Positions 11,447 through 23,224 of a stretch of 64,000 nt of DNA are shown here, one piece after another. This DNA comes from Candidula unifasciata (lineage: Eukaryota > Mollusca > Gastropoda > Stylommatophora > Geomitridae), in assembly GCA_905116865.2 (NCBI GenBank), contig CAJHNH020008447.1, positions 52,501 to 116,500 on the forward strand, written 5' to 3'. Made by a program: the position numbers and the translations under genes. Within the stretch, counting starts at the first letter, position 1; each line of letters starts with the position of its first letter. Under the pieces are notes generated by a model. That model saw only the letters and a program-made list of their open reading frames with translations, was not told where the DNA came from and searched no databases.

Positions 11447-11718
11447 ATAGGCGTAAATAAAGGAGCCTTTCCCACGTCCTCATATGTTTTTGTCATATAA
11501 GGTGGGACCTGTGTTTTACAGGCCAATCGGCACTCGGTAAGCGATGTCGTCGACATCACAGTGGCTGCCTTTACTTCCCAGGGCTGATACCTGGTAGCCA
11601 TTTACACCTGGATCCCCCTGGGTGCCGAGTTGATGTTGGTAAAATATCCGGCTACCTAGGGCCTGAACCCAATACCTTCGGTACGCAGACAAGCGTTTAG
11701 CGACAACACCACGGCGGT
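11447..11718 (-). mobile_element. SINE-B copy, near full length
   Basis: On the - strand a tRNA-like head (cgccgtggtgttgtcgctaa, then gggttcaggccc) is followed by a body. The body, given in + orientation, holds tacctggtagccatttacac, tttacttcccagggctg, atcggcactcggtaagcgat and gcctttcccacgtcc. The same body occurs at least a dozen times in this window on both strands. Confidence 0.8.
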
Positions 11719-11937
11719 TCAAATAATGATGGAAGTGAGTGAAAAAAAAATAGAGGGGAAGAAAAGAAGAAGATTGAGAGTTCCAATAAATGACAGACTT
11801 AAATCTGACAACATAATGTAAAATGTATAGCTATGTAAAAGCAGTGGGCATTATGTAATTATTTAACCCTAGAGGATCGTGAAACGTTTGTTAAAACAGA
11901 GCCATGCGGAAATGTCTGATTCAGCGTTTTTAGAGCC

Positions 11938-12300
11938 AGGGTGGGCAACATTCTTGGGCCACGGGCCAGATTTTGAATTAACAATCTGGTCGTGGGTCAT
12001 ATAGAAAAAAAAAAAAAAAAATTTTACACACATAACACCCAGATTTCCTCGTAACCGTCTTGAGTTTCTGCAGAACGCTTGTTTCGTGCTAACGAGATCA
12101 AAGATTTGGCGACATCATTTTTCTGGTTATCGCTGTTTAGGTTACAACTTATTTTTGGGTGTTAAGATTTGAAATGTTTGTTCTTTCTGAATGCCGAAGA
12201 ATGATTTTCTTCTGCTATTGTGTGAGCTCAAGGGCCAAATTATTTATATATTAAATTTACACGTCTCGCGGGCCAGTAAAAAAATTGCTCGGTTTGCAAG
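11938..12300. mobile_element. candidate non-autonomous hAT-like element
   Basis: The left part reads cagggtgggcaacattcttg then ggccacgggccagatt. The right part carries ctcgcgggccagtaaaaaaa then ttgctcgg. Inverted gggcca and gcaa blocks near both ends resemble short hAT-derived repeats. I could not find a clean target duplication, so the class and boundaries are tentative. Confidence 0.35.
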
Positions 12301-12519
12301 TTTTAGCCACAGCAGTTCTTGAGTATCAATAATGGATTCAGTGTACAAGCTATGTTCGGGCATTTGATTGAATTAAAATGATTATATCACACTGGAAACT
12401 TTCCGGAAACTGAATTTCGCAGATTATAATAAACTTAATCACCTCGAGAACTGTTAGGTGTGTCTGCTTGAGCGGATAATTGCCAAATATCGTACAACAA
12501 TAAGATTAAATCTGAAAGC

Positions 12520-12625
12520 TTGACACTGCTTTCATCATCATCATCGTAGGCTGTCATATTTCGCCATTTTGCACGTTCACCAGAATCACGAATCGTCTTT
12601 CCTGGTCTGCCATTGCCTCTTCTAT
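12520..12625 (-). pseudogene. LINE 3' end fragment
   Basis: On the - strand the sequence encodes RGNGRPGKTIRDSGERAKWR followed by NMTAYDDDD. This is a familiar terminal segment of RTE-type LINEs, ending in a GAT-rich tail. Only about 100 bp remain. Confidence 0.6.
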
Positions 12626-12805
12626 ATAAGTATATATTTACAGTGAGCTGAGATGTAATCCCATTTTAACGACCATGCGTATAATGGTTCCAGAGGCTGT
12701 TCAAGTAAATTGAAAAATACCCTAGACAGAAAGTGACCAAAATTAAAAAAAAAAAATGGAAAAACTAAAATGGATTTACTCATTTAAAAAAAAATTTTAA
12801 AAAGT

Positions 12806-12885
12806 AAAAGGCCCTTTCCACGCCTTCGTCGGTACTGGGCACATAGAGCATACCTATATTTTATAGACCATCGGCACAGAACCGG
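12806..12885 (-). mobile_element. SINE-B 3' fragment
   Basis: The block aaaggccctttccacgcctt, then gggcacatagagcatac, then tatattttatagaccatcgg matches the 3' half of SINE-B in inverse orientation. Confidence 0.65.
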
Positions 12886-13062
12886 TGTTATAGAAAAAGA
12901 AAAATAGCCACGTTTATTATAAGAAAGGAACGAACTTTATGCCTTCAAAGGGTTAAGAATTAGACACACTGGAATGCCTAACTTTTAGCCCCCTTGGACC
13001 ACCCTCTTTACGTAAAGGGTGACATTCATGCATCATTTCTATGTAATAATAAAGATTCATCA

Positions 13063-13263
13063 TCAGGTGCCTTGCCGGCTGGCGAGGGCGATCATGCCTC
13101 TCCATAATCTGCGATCTCCTGCAGCATGTATCAGTTCGTGTTCCGACACACCTCCATGCCATGCAACAAGAATGTCAGGCATCTTCTCTCGCTGTCTTCC
13201 TCTATCTCTCCTTCCACATATCTTTCCAGTGGTCACAACATGTTCTATTTTACCTCTTCTCAT
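13063..13263 (-). pseudogene. LINE-R C-terminal tail
   Basis: Encodes MRRGKIEHVVTTGKICGRRD, then RGRQREKMPDILVAWHGG, then GDRRLWRGMIALASRQGT. This is the terminal segment of BovB-like proteins, here out of frame with the RT. Related tails occur at 9195-9478 and 23740-23860. Confidence 0.8.
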
Positions 13264-14450
13264 AACATGGCCGAAAAATGATGACTGTCTCCTTCTGATG
13301 TCTTTGATAAAGTTGTCTTCGGGCTCTCGCCTCTTTCAAAACCTCTTGGCTGCTCTTTTTGGCTGTCCAAGGTATTCTAAGCTTTCTTCTGGAAAACCAC
13401 ATCTCTGAGGCCTCCAGAAATTGTTCGGCCTGCCTACCGATTGTCCAGAATTCACAGCCATATGTTAAAACTGCATGTATGTAGCAAGCAAGAATTCTTT
13501 TTCTAACTCTCAATGACAAGGATATATTGCACAGGATGTTTTTCATTTTATAAAATGCAGTTTTTGCCTGTCCTATTCTATTTCCTAACTCAGTTATGCA
13601 TCTTCCATCTGATGTTATCCATGTGCCCAGATACTTAAATTTCTGTACTTGTCCTAAAATATCACCATCAACTTTTATTACACACTTAGGAATAATTCGT
13701 TTCTTTGATACCACCATTACTTCTGTCTTCCTATTATTCAAACTGAGGCCCATTCTTCCACTTTCTAACACCACAATATCTATCATTTCCTGTAGTTCTT
13801 TCTGACTTGTTGCTATCAAGACTGTGTCATCAGCATAACGTAAATTGTTTATATTGTGCCCACCAACTACAATTCCGGGCATACTAATTAAAGCTCTCAT
13901 TATATATTCACTGTGTATTGAAAACAAATCAGGTGACAGTACAAATCCTTGAAGCACGCCCCTCTTTATGCTTTGAAATGTACCTAAACAGTTGTTAATT
14001 CTTATAGCTGCTGTTTGCTGCCAATACATATTCTTTATTATTCGTAGATCTTTCCCATCAATGTTTAATTTTTCTAACAGTCTGATTACTTCTTCATGCT
14101 TCACACAGTCTAATACTTTTGTATAGTCTATGAAGCATATGTACAAATCAGTCTTTACTTCTATAGCTCTTTCTGACAATGTCCTTAGAATGTATGGCAT
14201 TGTTTGTACCTTTTCCATCTACAAATCCACATTGTTCATCGCTGATTTCTGGTTTAATTTTGTTTCTTTTTCTTCTCATAATTATTCTCAGTAAAATCTT
14301 AGTCATGTGACTCATAAGACTTATTGTGCGATGGTCTTCACATTTTATAGTGCCTGGTTTCTTAGGCAGAGCTATAAATATGGATTTTAAAAGGTCATTT
14401 GGAATATACCCACTATTATAAATATCATTTGAAAGTTTAGTTATTATTTA
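13250..14450 (-). pseudogene. LINE-R reverse transcriptase
   Basis: The N-terminal RT part (14450-14219) encodes LPKKPGTIKCEDHRTISLMS and SDEQCGFVDGKG, then shifts frame. The main frame (14218 down to 13250) carries motif A (CFIDYTKVLD, about residues 28-37), RGVLQGFVLSPDLFSIHSEY (about 86-105), and catalytic YADD at 128-131. It then has FKYLGTWITSDGRCITE, YGCEFWTIGR and FSRRKLRIPWTAKKS. The normal QG(C) in motif B reads QGF. The reading frame breaks again near 13255. Confidence 0.9.
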
Positions 14451-14734
14451 AATTTCAAAATCTCCCAGTGCTTCGATTTCTTCCAGTGAGATGTTGTCTG
14501 GCCCGGGTGCTTTTCCTTTCTTCATATGATGTATTGCATCCTCAACTTCTGCAGTCATTATTGGTGGACCGTCATTGTTGGTCTGCAGTTCCACATCTGG
14601 TCTATAATCATCATACAATTCCCCTATATACTCTGTCCATCTGTTAATTATATTACTATGTCCCATTAATCAGTCACCATCTTTTGATTTCAAACATCGA
14701 GTGCTGTTACGTGTCATCTTTCCTGTTAACATAT

Positions 14735-15022
14735 TTATCTTTTGGTAAATGGAATGTAAGTCTTTCTATTTTTTTCCCCAATCTCTGTACACATTTGATT
14801 CAGCCAGGCTTCTTTAGCCACTTTGCATTTGTTCACTATTTCTTTTTGTATTATCGAGTATTCTACTGTATCATTCTTTTTCTTCCTTCTTTCATCCATT
14901 AACTGCATAATTTCGGTTGACATCCATTTCTTCTTTGCAACTCTATGGGTTGGTGGGATTGTCCCTTTAGATGTCTGCTGAATTGACTCACGCAACATAT
15001 CGATAGTCTGTATAATTTCCAT
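14735..15022 (-). pseudogene. LINE-R linker between endonuclease and RT
   Basis: Encodes KKKWMSTEIMQLMDERRKKK and CKVAKEAWLNQMCTEI, a charged helical linker typical of RTE polyproteins. A later piece at 14448-14666 encodes MKKGKAPGPDNISLEEIEAL, the conserved segment just before the RT fingers. Confidence 0.75.
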
Positions 15023-15224
15023 TACATTATACCGGTTTTGTACAGTGATATTATACTGGTCCTTAATTTCTTTATCCGTTCTAATAATTCCTAAATTTAA
15101 CTTGATGTTCTGTGGTGTTTTTTTTAATGTTCTTTAGTTTTATTCTAATTTTTCCTACAACTGGAACATGGTCACTAAAGCAGTCTGCTCCTGGTCTAGT
15201 TTTTGCTCCAACTAAGCTGCTCCT

Positions 15225-15619
15225 TCTTCTTCTTTCGTTCGCCTGAAATAAGTTATCTATATCAGCAGTTTTGTCTCTTGTATAAATTTCACTGTCGTTG
15301 TTAGTTCATTCAGTGGTCCATAGAGTTTACGTTCCACTGTTGTTCTTTCTGGCCAAAAGGTTTGCCTTAATGTGTCAAAATCGGTGCAGTCCTGGAGTAC
15401 AAGCTCTGCGGTCTGGGGCACATTTCCACAAGTGCACATGGCTGATACACCTATCTTGAATTTTGTGTACATGTGGTTACGTAATCGGTTGTGCCCTGTT
15501 CTGAGGCGGAAGATAATGAATTGTTTTGGTCTGTCCATAATAAAATAGTCGTCTTGTGCTGGGGCTGGTGGTTTCCTGATCGATTTAATGATTCTTTTCT
15601 TTTGGTGATATGTGACTGG
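15225..15619 (-). mobile_element. LINE-H 3' end inserted in LINE-R, 12-bp target duplication
   Basis: A 395-bp 5'-truncated insertion flanked by taagctgctcct at 15213-15224 and 15620-15631. On the - strand it encodes FRLRTGHNRLRNHMYTKF, AMCTCGNVPQTAELVLQDC and KLYGPLNELTTTVKFIQETK. This is the cysteine-bearing C-terminus that follows RNase H in jockey/I-like elements. It ends cgaacgaaagaagaaga, a short GAA tail, next to the duplication. It post-dates the LINE-R host. Confidence 0.88.
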
Positions 15620-15631
15620 TAAGCTGCTCCT

Positions 15632-16292
15632 GTATCTTTTTGAAATCAAAAATATAATCAATCTGATTGCGGACATTATCACCAGGACTTTTCCAAGTCC
15701 ACAATCTTCGAGGATGGTGTTTAAACCAGGTGTTACCTATTATCATGCTGCGTGACTCAGCCCATGCTATTAATCTGTCATCTCTCACATTCTTTTCTTC
15801 TAGGCCATAGCCACCCGTTATTCCGTACACTTTTTCACTTCCTATTTTCGCGTTGAAATCTCCAAGTACCGTTGTTACTTCACAATTTTTGCATTGATCA
15901 ACAGCCATGTCTAACTCATCATAAAATGCGTTAATATCTTCCTCTGAACTATCTGCTGTTGGGGCATAAATCTGTACTAAGTTGATGTCAAACGGTCTGC
16001 CAAGAAGTTTTACTAATAGTGTTCTATCTGATATTGTCCAAAATCCTTTCACAGTTTTTGAGTTCTTTTGATCCAAAATAATACCAACTCCCTTACTATA
16101 TACCTTCCCACCCGAGTAAATAATTATGTACTGATCTGAATAATTTTCACCTGCTCCTGGCCATCGCATTTTACTAATTCCTAATATGTTGATATTCTTT
16201 ATTTTCATTTCCATCTTGATGTTATCCAACTTTTCGTTTTGTACGAGTGTTCTGACATTCCATGTACCAATTTTCATGATGTTTCTTTTCAT
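15632..16292 (-). pseudogene. LINE-R apurinic-like endonuclease domain
   Basis: The frame begins MKRNIMKIGTWNVRTL and shows the endonuclease/exonuclease/phosphatase motifs in order: GTWNVRTL (residues 8-15), ILGISKMRWPG (about 35-45), VLGDFNAKIG (about 142-151), and RRLWTWKSPGDNVRNQIDYI (about 192-211). In RTE elements this domain nicks the target DNA for target-primed reverse transcription. The final part, with KTRPGADCFSDH, lies beyond the nested insertion at about 15170-15205. Database hits are often mislabelled craniofacial development protein 2-like. Confidence 0.88.
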
Positions 16293-16690
16293 ATTTCATT
16301 TACTTTTTCTGCAGTAGCTGGATGACGGTCGGGTATCACCCGTAGAACATGATGCTCCCTACCGGACGAGGTGATTCCACTGGAATCCCCATTCACGTCG
16401 TTATCAGAATATGTATTATTTTGAGGCATGATTTTCTTGGGATAGTTCAGCGGTGGTTTCCCCTTGCCTTCCGCCGGTTTGTATATGGTTTGACTCCAAT
16501 AGCCTTTGTCTAAAGAGACTTACCCTGCAAGGCAGCAGAGGGGAGAGGTTATGGCGCCTCTTACCCGCCGATGGCCATGTCGTAGAGTTTTGAGGTATTT
16601 TATAGAATTGGCTGTTAATAATAAAGATTACGAAGTCATAATTAGAAACGCTGTGGTGTGATATGGAACTGAACTGCCTACATAGTTTCA

Positions 16691-17747
16691 TCCTATGCTA
16701 GAGTTCCTTCCCTGGCTTTTCCCGGACATTTTTCCCCCCAGTTTCCACCTGTCTCGCCAGCATATATACATCGACCTGGCTGCTTTGAAATGCGAAGATA
16801 AGTGATTTTGTGTATTTGTGCGGAATTGTCTTATTTTTGTATGTGCTGATAAAAGGCTCCATAGCCACAACGTTCACATTGTGTTTGTGTTTGTTATATT
16901 TTGATGCTCGCTGATATACTTTTTTATTTCGGGTTTATATGTTTCCTCGGTCCTGAAAGCCTCGTTTCCATTTCGTTACCTCTTACCTTCTAGTTCATCC
17001 ATTCCCCATATTACTGTATGATGTCAGCCGCTGTATATAACACGACAAATAACGTGAGCGTGCTATTTAATCCTGGAATTCATTTTCCCTCCGCAAGTGA
17101 TTTCTATTATGTTCCTCCTTGGTATTTTAGCATTTCGTTTGTGACGAATTATTTTCAATCCATTTAGAATCAGTGAAGTGCTTCCTCCCCAAAAAAGGTT
17201 GGCTGCAAAGGATCTCTAACACTCGTAGTCTCTAGCTACGATTCTATACTCTCTGACATTACTCTTCATCCTCTCTTGATGGTATCTCTCTTCCACCCTG
17301 TTCTTCCTCTGCTGGATCTTATCAAGACTTCTGAGAGTGACAAAGCAGTGTGGAGGAGGGGGGGGGGGGGGGGGGCGCACTCATGGATCCTTAAAGTCAG
17401 GGGATATTAGTGCGCGGATAGTGACCAAGGGATCTGAACGACACTCAGCGTTCAGAGAAAATTCAATGTCGTTGGAAGGCTTACAAGTATGGCGCTGTAA
17501 ACAAAAGCGAAAGCAGTATCTTCAAAACAGTTTTCTTTCATATGTTTTCTATAGCCTCATAAACATTGGTGTGTTTGCGGTAGACACCAAACTGGTAGCA
17601 TCAAAGCCTCTCCACTGCTAGACACATGCATGGACCTACTATGATGAACCATTGACGTAAGCAACACACTGCCAGACACACAGGAACAAAAGCACAAAAA
17701 TAATTACATAGAAGGGCAAGCACAACTGGAAATTTAATGTTAAGTAC
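16691..17747. other. no recognisable feature
   Basis: Mixed-composition sequence with a poly-G run at about 17356-17375. No gene, RNA or repeat family I can support. Confidence 0.5.
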
Positions 17748-17998
17748 AGTAGACTCTCTGCTTGCCTGCGGATTGGAAGGTCGTGAGTTCGGGTCCAGGT
17801 GGTAGCGGACTTCTTTCAGAAATGACTATTGCTACCAGCACGACCCAACCTTGAATAGATACCAGATGGAGTTCTACGGAGTACAGGTGACCAACATGAT
17901 GCTGACCACATCACCCACAGAGTGTTGATTGATTATTAAAATATAGGACTAGCCCTATATGTCCAATACACATGAAGGCGTGAAAAGGTTCATTTAAT
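17748..17998 (+). mobile_element. SINE-B copy, full length
   Basis: tRNA-like head with B-box region cgtgagttcgggtccag, then body blocks cgacccaaccttgaatagat, ctgaccacatcacccacaga, ggactagccctatatgtcca and gaaggcgtgaaaagg. It matches the copies at 53912 and 56796. Confidence 0.8.
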
Positions 17999-19129
17999 TT
18001 AGTTTACCGTAGACTTTGCAATACCCGGCCTGGTGTAGCGGAATAGTTAAACAGATAAAAAAAAAGACGCATATACCGGAGTTTTATAAATGTGCTATGT
18101 CTAGTCCGACCATATCACTAAAAACACCCTATTCGTATCACAACCTGCTGTTATTATTATTTTCTGACTTCTTAGTACTGGCCAAAACATTATAAATGTT
18201 TCTTATGTATTTTACAATGCGTTTTTAACATTTATTGCGGGAAAATGAAGTCGACAAATAAAAATACAGTTTACGTTTCAAGATACAATTTATAATGTTT
18301 ATCTTAACTGGCAGGGAAAATAAAATTACGTACAGTTTACATTGTAAATATGCACTCAATTAAAATCATAAAATAAATACGTTAAACATTGGCTTACTTA
18401 CACACATTATTGGAAGTTTTAACTGTTGACTCATATGTAATTATACAAACCGGAAGATATTTGCCTAAGATGAACGAGTCAGCGCTTACAGTTTTAAGTC
18501 TTTAAAAAAAAACCTTGACAGATAATGCTTCACGCATGTTGTCCCTTTCCTCGTCATTACCTATAATTATTGTTTTTAAAAAATTAGGCCGGTGCAGTCT
18601 GGATAATCTCGAGCCGGATAATCAAGGTTCTACAGTAGTAGTTCATGCTAATCTGATAAATTACTAGGAGGAGGAAATTCCCCCCCCCCCCTTCCATACA
18701 CACACACGCACGCACACATGCACACAAACACGCACACAAATGTTAATATTTGCAGGAATTGTTGTTTCTGCAGCTGCCTTCAGTGTAGACTGAATCGTAT
18801 CTACATCCTGTTTCAGGGTGGGAGAGGGGGGGGGGGGGGGTCTAGACCACATAAATACGAGAAAACTGGGTTGGGGAAGGGAGCGCTTAATCCCAGTAAC
18901 ATTTTAGAGGTGCCCTCAAGGGGCCTGACGTTTAAGTCCACCATGATAATGTGATGGAAGCTAATAATAATAATATTATAAATAGCCAGAACAGACGTTT
19001 GAAATAATATGATTTGCTCAAATAAAAGACTGTTATAGAGAGCTTATATACACTGTACATGGTGGAACGGAGGGCATAACCAAATGACACATTTCTGAGA
19101 GAGAGAGTTCTGTGGTCGGCATGGGAAAA
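17999..19129. other. AT-rich, no gene seen
   Basis: No coding evidence. Short CA-rich and poly-G stretches lie at 18700-18740 and 18829-18840. Confidence 0.5.
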
Positions 19130-19620
19130 TGTGCATCCGAGATGGGCAAGGGAAACGTGGACATCTAGGGTGGACAGGGAAAACATATTTTTCTGATGTG
19201 GGCAAGGGAAACATATACATCTGGGGTACGCAAGGGGAGAATATACATATGCGGTGGGCAATAAAAACAAAGACATCTAATATGGGCAAGGGGAAAATCT
19301 ACATCTGCGGTGAGCATGGGAAACTTGGAATCTAGCGTGGACAATGGAGCCACATACATCAAAAGTGGGGAAGGATAAAATATACATATGAGGTGAGCAC
19401 GGGAAACATTTACAAGGATGGTAGGTGCGGGGAATATTTACACCTGCATCGGCAACATCTACTTTAAGGTTAGACATTAAATACATGTAATCTAATATAG
19501 ACAAGGGAAACATAGAGATCTGGGGTGGGCAAGAAAACAGGGACATTTAAGATGGGCAAGGGAAACATAGACATCTAGGGTAGGCAGGGAAGAGATGAAC
19601 ATCACAGGTGGACAAGGAAA
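19130..19620. repeat. 28-bp minisatellite, about 17 degenerate units
   Basis: Successive units such as atctagggtggacagggaaa plus 8 bases, ttctgatgtgggcaagggaa plus 8, and atctggggtacgcaagggga plus 8 keep a 28-bp period. The unit is open in all frames, which yields overlapping Cys/Pro-rich frames on the - strand that are not genes. A second locus of the same family lies at 25248-25560. Confidence 0.85.
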
Positions 19621-19671
19621 ACACCGTCAGTCGAACATCAGTCACATGCGGCTAAATCATCTTTTCTATAC

Positions 19672-19850
19672 ACCTGGACGGAAGATGTGACCGTTATGTC
19701 CTACGATTGTTTGGTATGCATTTAAGGTTGGGTCGGCCGGAGAGCCAATGTTATGTGTGTGCACATATCTGGCTGCAAGCGCTGAGCATATGACTGTCTG
19801 ATCCACAGGCGAGCGTCTAGGTGTTACACCATGTCGGATACCTTTCTGCA
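19672..19850 (-). mobile_element. SINE-B remnant
   Basis: Decayed inverse copy: ttggtatgcatttaaggttg, ggtcggccggagagccaat and ccacaggcgagcgtctaggt correspond to the head and first half of SINE-B, seen clearly at 34150-34340. Confidence 0.5.
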
Positions 19851-20085
19851 ACTAATACATTGCCAGTTTTCACAGACGATCAGAGTAAAATGGCAGCGAT
19901 AATTGTTGCTGTTTCCTGTGTTATTTGTAATACAAAAATATCAGTGTAAATGATTGTAATTGTAGTACATGGTTCCTGCCTGACGATTTCACTATTATTA
20001 TTTCTTGTCTTTTAGCCCTGGGTGCGTAAGGGTTAGCTTATTTAAATAGCGCAAATCGGTATGGATTCAGTCCTTTCTAATAGTA

Positions 20086-20321
20086 AAGGTTGTTGGGTAT
20101 CCTCTAGAGGACGTTACAGAACCAACCCTAACAGCCCCTGGCTGTTGTGTGGTTTCTCTAGGCAAATTTACGTCCAGTAGTTTGCCATTGCTTCTGGACG
20201 GTCGGCTTTCTTGATACCACTGTCGAAACCAACGCAAGGCGCATTGCCCGCAGCTGGGATCGAACCTGGCATCCCGGCATTACGAAGCGAAGTGTTCGCA
20301 TCGACTTAGCCACAGAGCCGA
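20086..20321 (-). mobile_element. SINE-A copy with 13-bp target duplication
   Basis: Complete inverse copy of SINE-A flanked by ctttctaatagta at 20073-20085 and 20322-20334. The duplication fixes both ends: the head starts gtcggctctgtggctaagtc and the 3' end reads ggatacccaacaacctt. This is the clearest evidence that SINE-A moves by target-primed reverse transcription. Confidence 0.9.
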
Positions 20322-20334
20322 CTTTCTAATAGTA

Positions 20335-21389
20335 GAGATACATATTTACCTATTTTCAAAGGGCTGACGCGGTATCATGAACACCGAAACAGAGAAAACA
20401 TTGGTTGGGGAACATTTGGGAGGGAAGGGGGGGGGGGTGGGGTTCATTTTCTTACAAGCGGAATCATTGAGAACAATTGACACAATTACTTACAAACTCG
20501 CATCGCTCATTAACTGTTGTTGCCTGAGTAGAAAAGCTGAGAATTAAATTATAGGAAAACATATGCTTCTCTGTAATACAGGACATAATTGTCATTATCA
20601 TCATCATTATTTTCGTCATCATGATTTTCGTCATCATTATGTGATAAATGACAAATGTATATAATAATGTGTTAAAAAAATAATATGAAATGTTTAAACA
20701 GACTTGAAATATAACGACTATTTATTATCGTTTGGGCACCCTAGCCCTCTTGCAAATTTTTCAAGAGGTGGGTCTCAGCCCACTTAAGAAAATGTGGAGC
20801 TGGGTGTGTGTGAAGGTGGGGGGGGGGGGGGGTGGGATGGAGGGACTCAAGGTGCCCAAGCTACGAGGTTTGCAGGGTCCTTAGGCTTGCTGTAATATGC
20901 TCGATGGCATGGATACGAAAATGATAACAACGATGGTATGTGTGCATGTTAACTTATTCTGGCTGCACATTTTGGCTACTGTGTTTCAAACTGAATGCCC
21001 GTAATTTTATACCCACTTATCGGTCCATGGCCTTTATCTAGTACATAGCATAGGTCTCACCGTTCCACTCAGTGGGAGGGTGTTCAGTCCGTACATGTGT
21101 ATGTATATGTGTGAGGAGAGGGTGGTATGTTCAAAAAGTGCGTAATAATATTAACAATAATAATAATTTGCTGACTGACAAATAAATACGTTTCAAAAAC
21201 GATGACATATTGAAAGCAGATACTGAAAACTGAACCTGGACTTGATTAGGGGGGCAAATTACTCCCTTTATAATATATTTTAGGCGGTGGGAGGCGCATG
21301 GGGAGCCGGTTATTTTTCATTAAACCTCATCCCCCCACCCCCCAGAAAAAAAATAATTATTGTGTTAGGATTCTCAAATTGCATGAGCC
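20335..21389. other. no gene seen; G runs
   Basis: AT-rich sequence with ATC/ATT stretches near 20590-20640 and poly-G runs at 20429 and 20818-20832. No supported feature. Confidence 0.5.
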
Positions 21390-21560
21390 TCTCGCACCTC
21401 TGGGACGACGCAGCATAAAATACACTGGGAAGGAAGGCGATAGCTGTAATGATGATCACATCACCCAGAGAATAAAGTAGTTAAACGTGAAGTCGACCAC
21501 ATCGCCATTCTGGTGCCTATTAGCGGCTTTAAATATAGGTCTAGCACCCCAGACACCCTG
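21390..21560 (+). mobile_element. SINE-B remnant
   Basis: Contains tactgggaaggaagg-like sequence, gatgatcacatcacccagag and aaatataggtctagcacccc, the body of SINE-B in decayed form with an internal duplication of the accacatcg block. Confidence 0.5.
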
Positions 21561-21579
21561 TACCAATTTATGTATAAAT

Positions 21580-21815
21580 GTATGTATATAAATATATGAG
21601 GACTCGACATCATAGCACACCGGGCATTCCCATAAGATGCTCCGTCTGCCATAGCAAATGCCGCAAGGTGTAGATGCTAACTGTTTCGGTAGCCCACATA
21701 CATACATCGTTCTCTTCCTTGCATGCGTCCGTCCGTGCTCGATCAACACACAGTTCCTCGTACACACATTGCATACACATATTTTCTCATCAAATCTAGC
21801 GTGTCCCATCAACAT
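21580..21815 (-). other. cysteine-rich open frame, unrecognised
   Basis: A - strand frame with regularly spaced cysteines: KICVCNVCTRNCVLIEHGRT, then CGICYGRRS, then CPVCYDVE. The CxxC pairs look zinc-binding. I cannot assign it to a family, and the surroundings are repeats, so it may be a transposon piece. Confidence 0.25.
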
Positions 21816-21829
21816 GTGTTCTTAGATGG

Positions 21830-23224
21830 TGATTAGAATGCCTGCTTTGTCTATAATAAGTTAACCCCTATCTATCGCTTTTCTAGCAAGAAGACTGGCT
21901 CTTTCACTCCTTCGCACTCCTGCAAGTGTAGTCAATATCTGAGATTTATTCACTATTTTGGCTGATTTTCCACAGTGTTGATTATATAATGCGATAAGCC
22001 CCAATACGCCAGACAGACCTGTCAGAAATCAATAACCGACTGTGTGGGAGATTGCTGCGAACCTTTCCCTCCCTTTATCGGAAGGCTTCCCTCCGCCAGT
22101 TTTACCCCATTCTATTACTCTCTGATATCTTTGAAACATAATTATCTTAGGTCCGTTTAAGGTGGGCGGAAATTTCGCCGATTACCCTTGAAGCATTTGC
22201 AAAGAGATCGCTTTTTATTGGATGTTGAAGTTAGAAAACGATTACATTTATTATTTCTAGGATCTAGGATGATACTTTGTGAGATGGCACCGCATACTTG
22301 TTGTTATTGTGTGTTTTTCTTGTACGAATTCCTCGTCAAAATAGGGGGTGGGGGGTGGGGGGGATGTGGGGGGGGGGGGGGGGGGGGGGAGGTCTACTGG
22401 CTTCTGATATTTATTTTCTAAACGGCCACTAGTTATGAGTTGTTTTTTTTTTTTTTAAATTTGGATATGGGAGCAGAAAGGCGCATAAATCATAGCCTAG
22501 CGGTAAACTACAAAATTAACACCAGCTGCCCTGCCGAATCCAGAAGAAATCGATGTGATGTTGTTATAGATGTTTGTTCGTTTAATTGTAATCCTTGTGT
22601 AATAATTATTCTCTGGCTGTTATCGTCCTGTTAAAGTTATTGGTCGTCAACATTGTGTTGTTATTGTCTTGTTGTTATTTGCCTGGTTTTATTGCTTTTT
22701 TAAGTTGGTGTCGCTATTTTACTGTTATAGTTCTTCTTCGTAAACGTTGTTTTTTTTTGCAATGCTCTATAGTTATTGGTGTGTTATTATTATAGCTGTT
22801 TCATTGTAATTTAGCTATTATCGTAGTCGTGTTGCTGTTCTTTTTTTTTCCCTAGCCTTTATTACAGAAGAGACAAGAATAAGCTCTTTCGCCGTTACTC
22901 TATTGTGCATCTACACGGATGCTCCTCATCGACCTGATTTAAAATAGTTGTAGATATAGGCCTCGAAACTGTGACGTTAACGAGTTAGGTAAAGCATTCT
23001 GGCTTGCTGCTCTAAAGAATGTCGTTATGAGCATATTATCAGTAGATCTATGTCTGGAACAGAGTTTAACGTTCAATATTCCTCATCTTTCAGTTGTATT
23101 TATGTCTATTCTCAAACTGTTCCGACCATAGTAGTACTCAAGTAAAGTGGACACAGACAAGGACAAATGGATTTAAAGCTATAGTGTAGTTTGTAATTAA
23201 AGATTCGTTATTTGTGTGAGTGAC
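21830..23224. other. no gene seen; 22-base G run
   Basis: Low-coding sequence. G-rich block at 22344-22389 including 22 consecutive G (22368-22389). T-rich from 22440 to 22860. Confidence 0.5.

Larger units (their letters stand above)
13040..16690 (-). mobile_element. LINE-R: RTE/BovB-like retrotransposon, nearly complete, dead
   Basis: The best-preserved LINE in the window. On the - strand it shows a leader (about 16690-16293), an APE-type endonuclease, a linker, a reverse transcriptase with YADD, a C-terminal tail and a GAT-rich 3' end (gcacctgatgatgaatc). The order and motifs fit the RTE clade, close to the BovB group. Frameshifts near 14219 and 13255, decay around 14670-14735, and a 395-bp LINE inserted at 15225-15619 show it cannot make its protein. 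Exact outer ends and target duplications were not resolved. Confidence 0.85.

Noticed and set aside
19044..19546. Cys/Pro-rich - strand proteins with a repeated FPCP pattern
   Set aside because: 28-bp minisatellite read in three frames, again because the unit is not a multiple of three and lacks stops.
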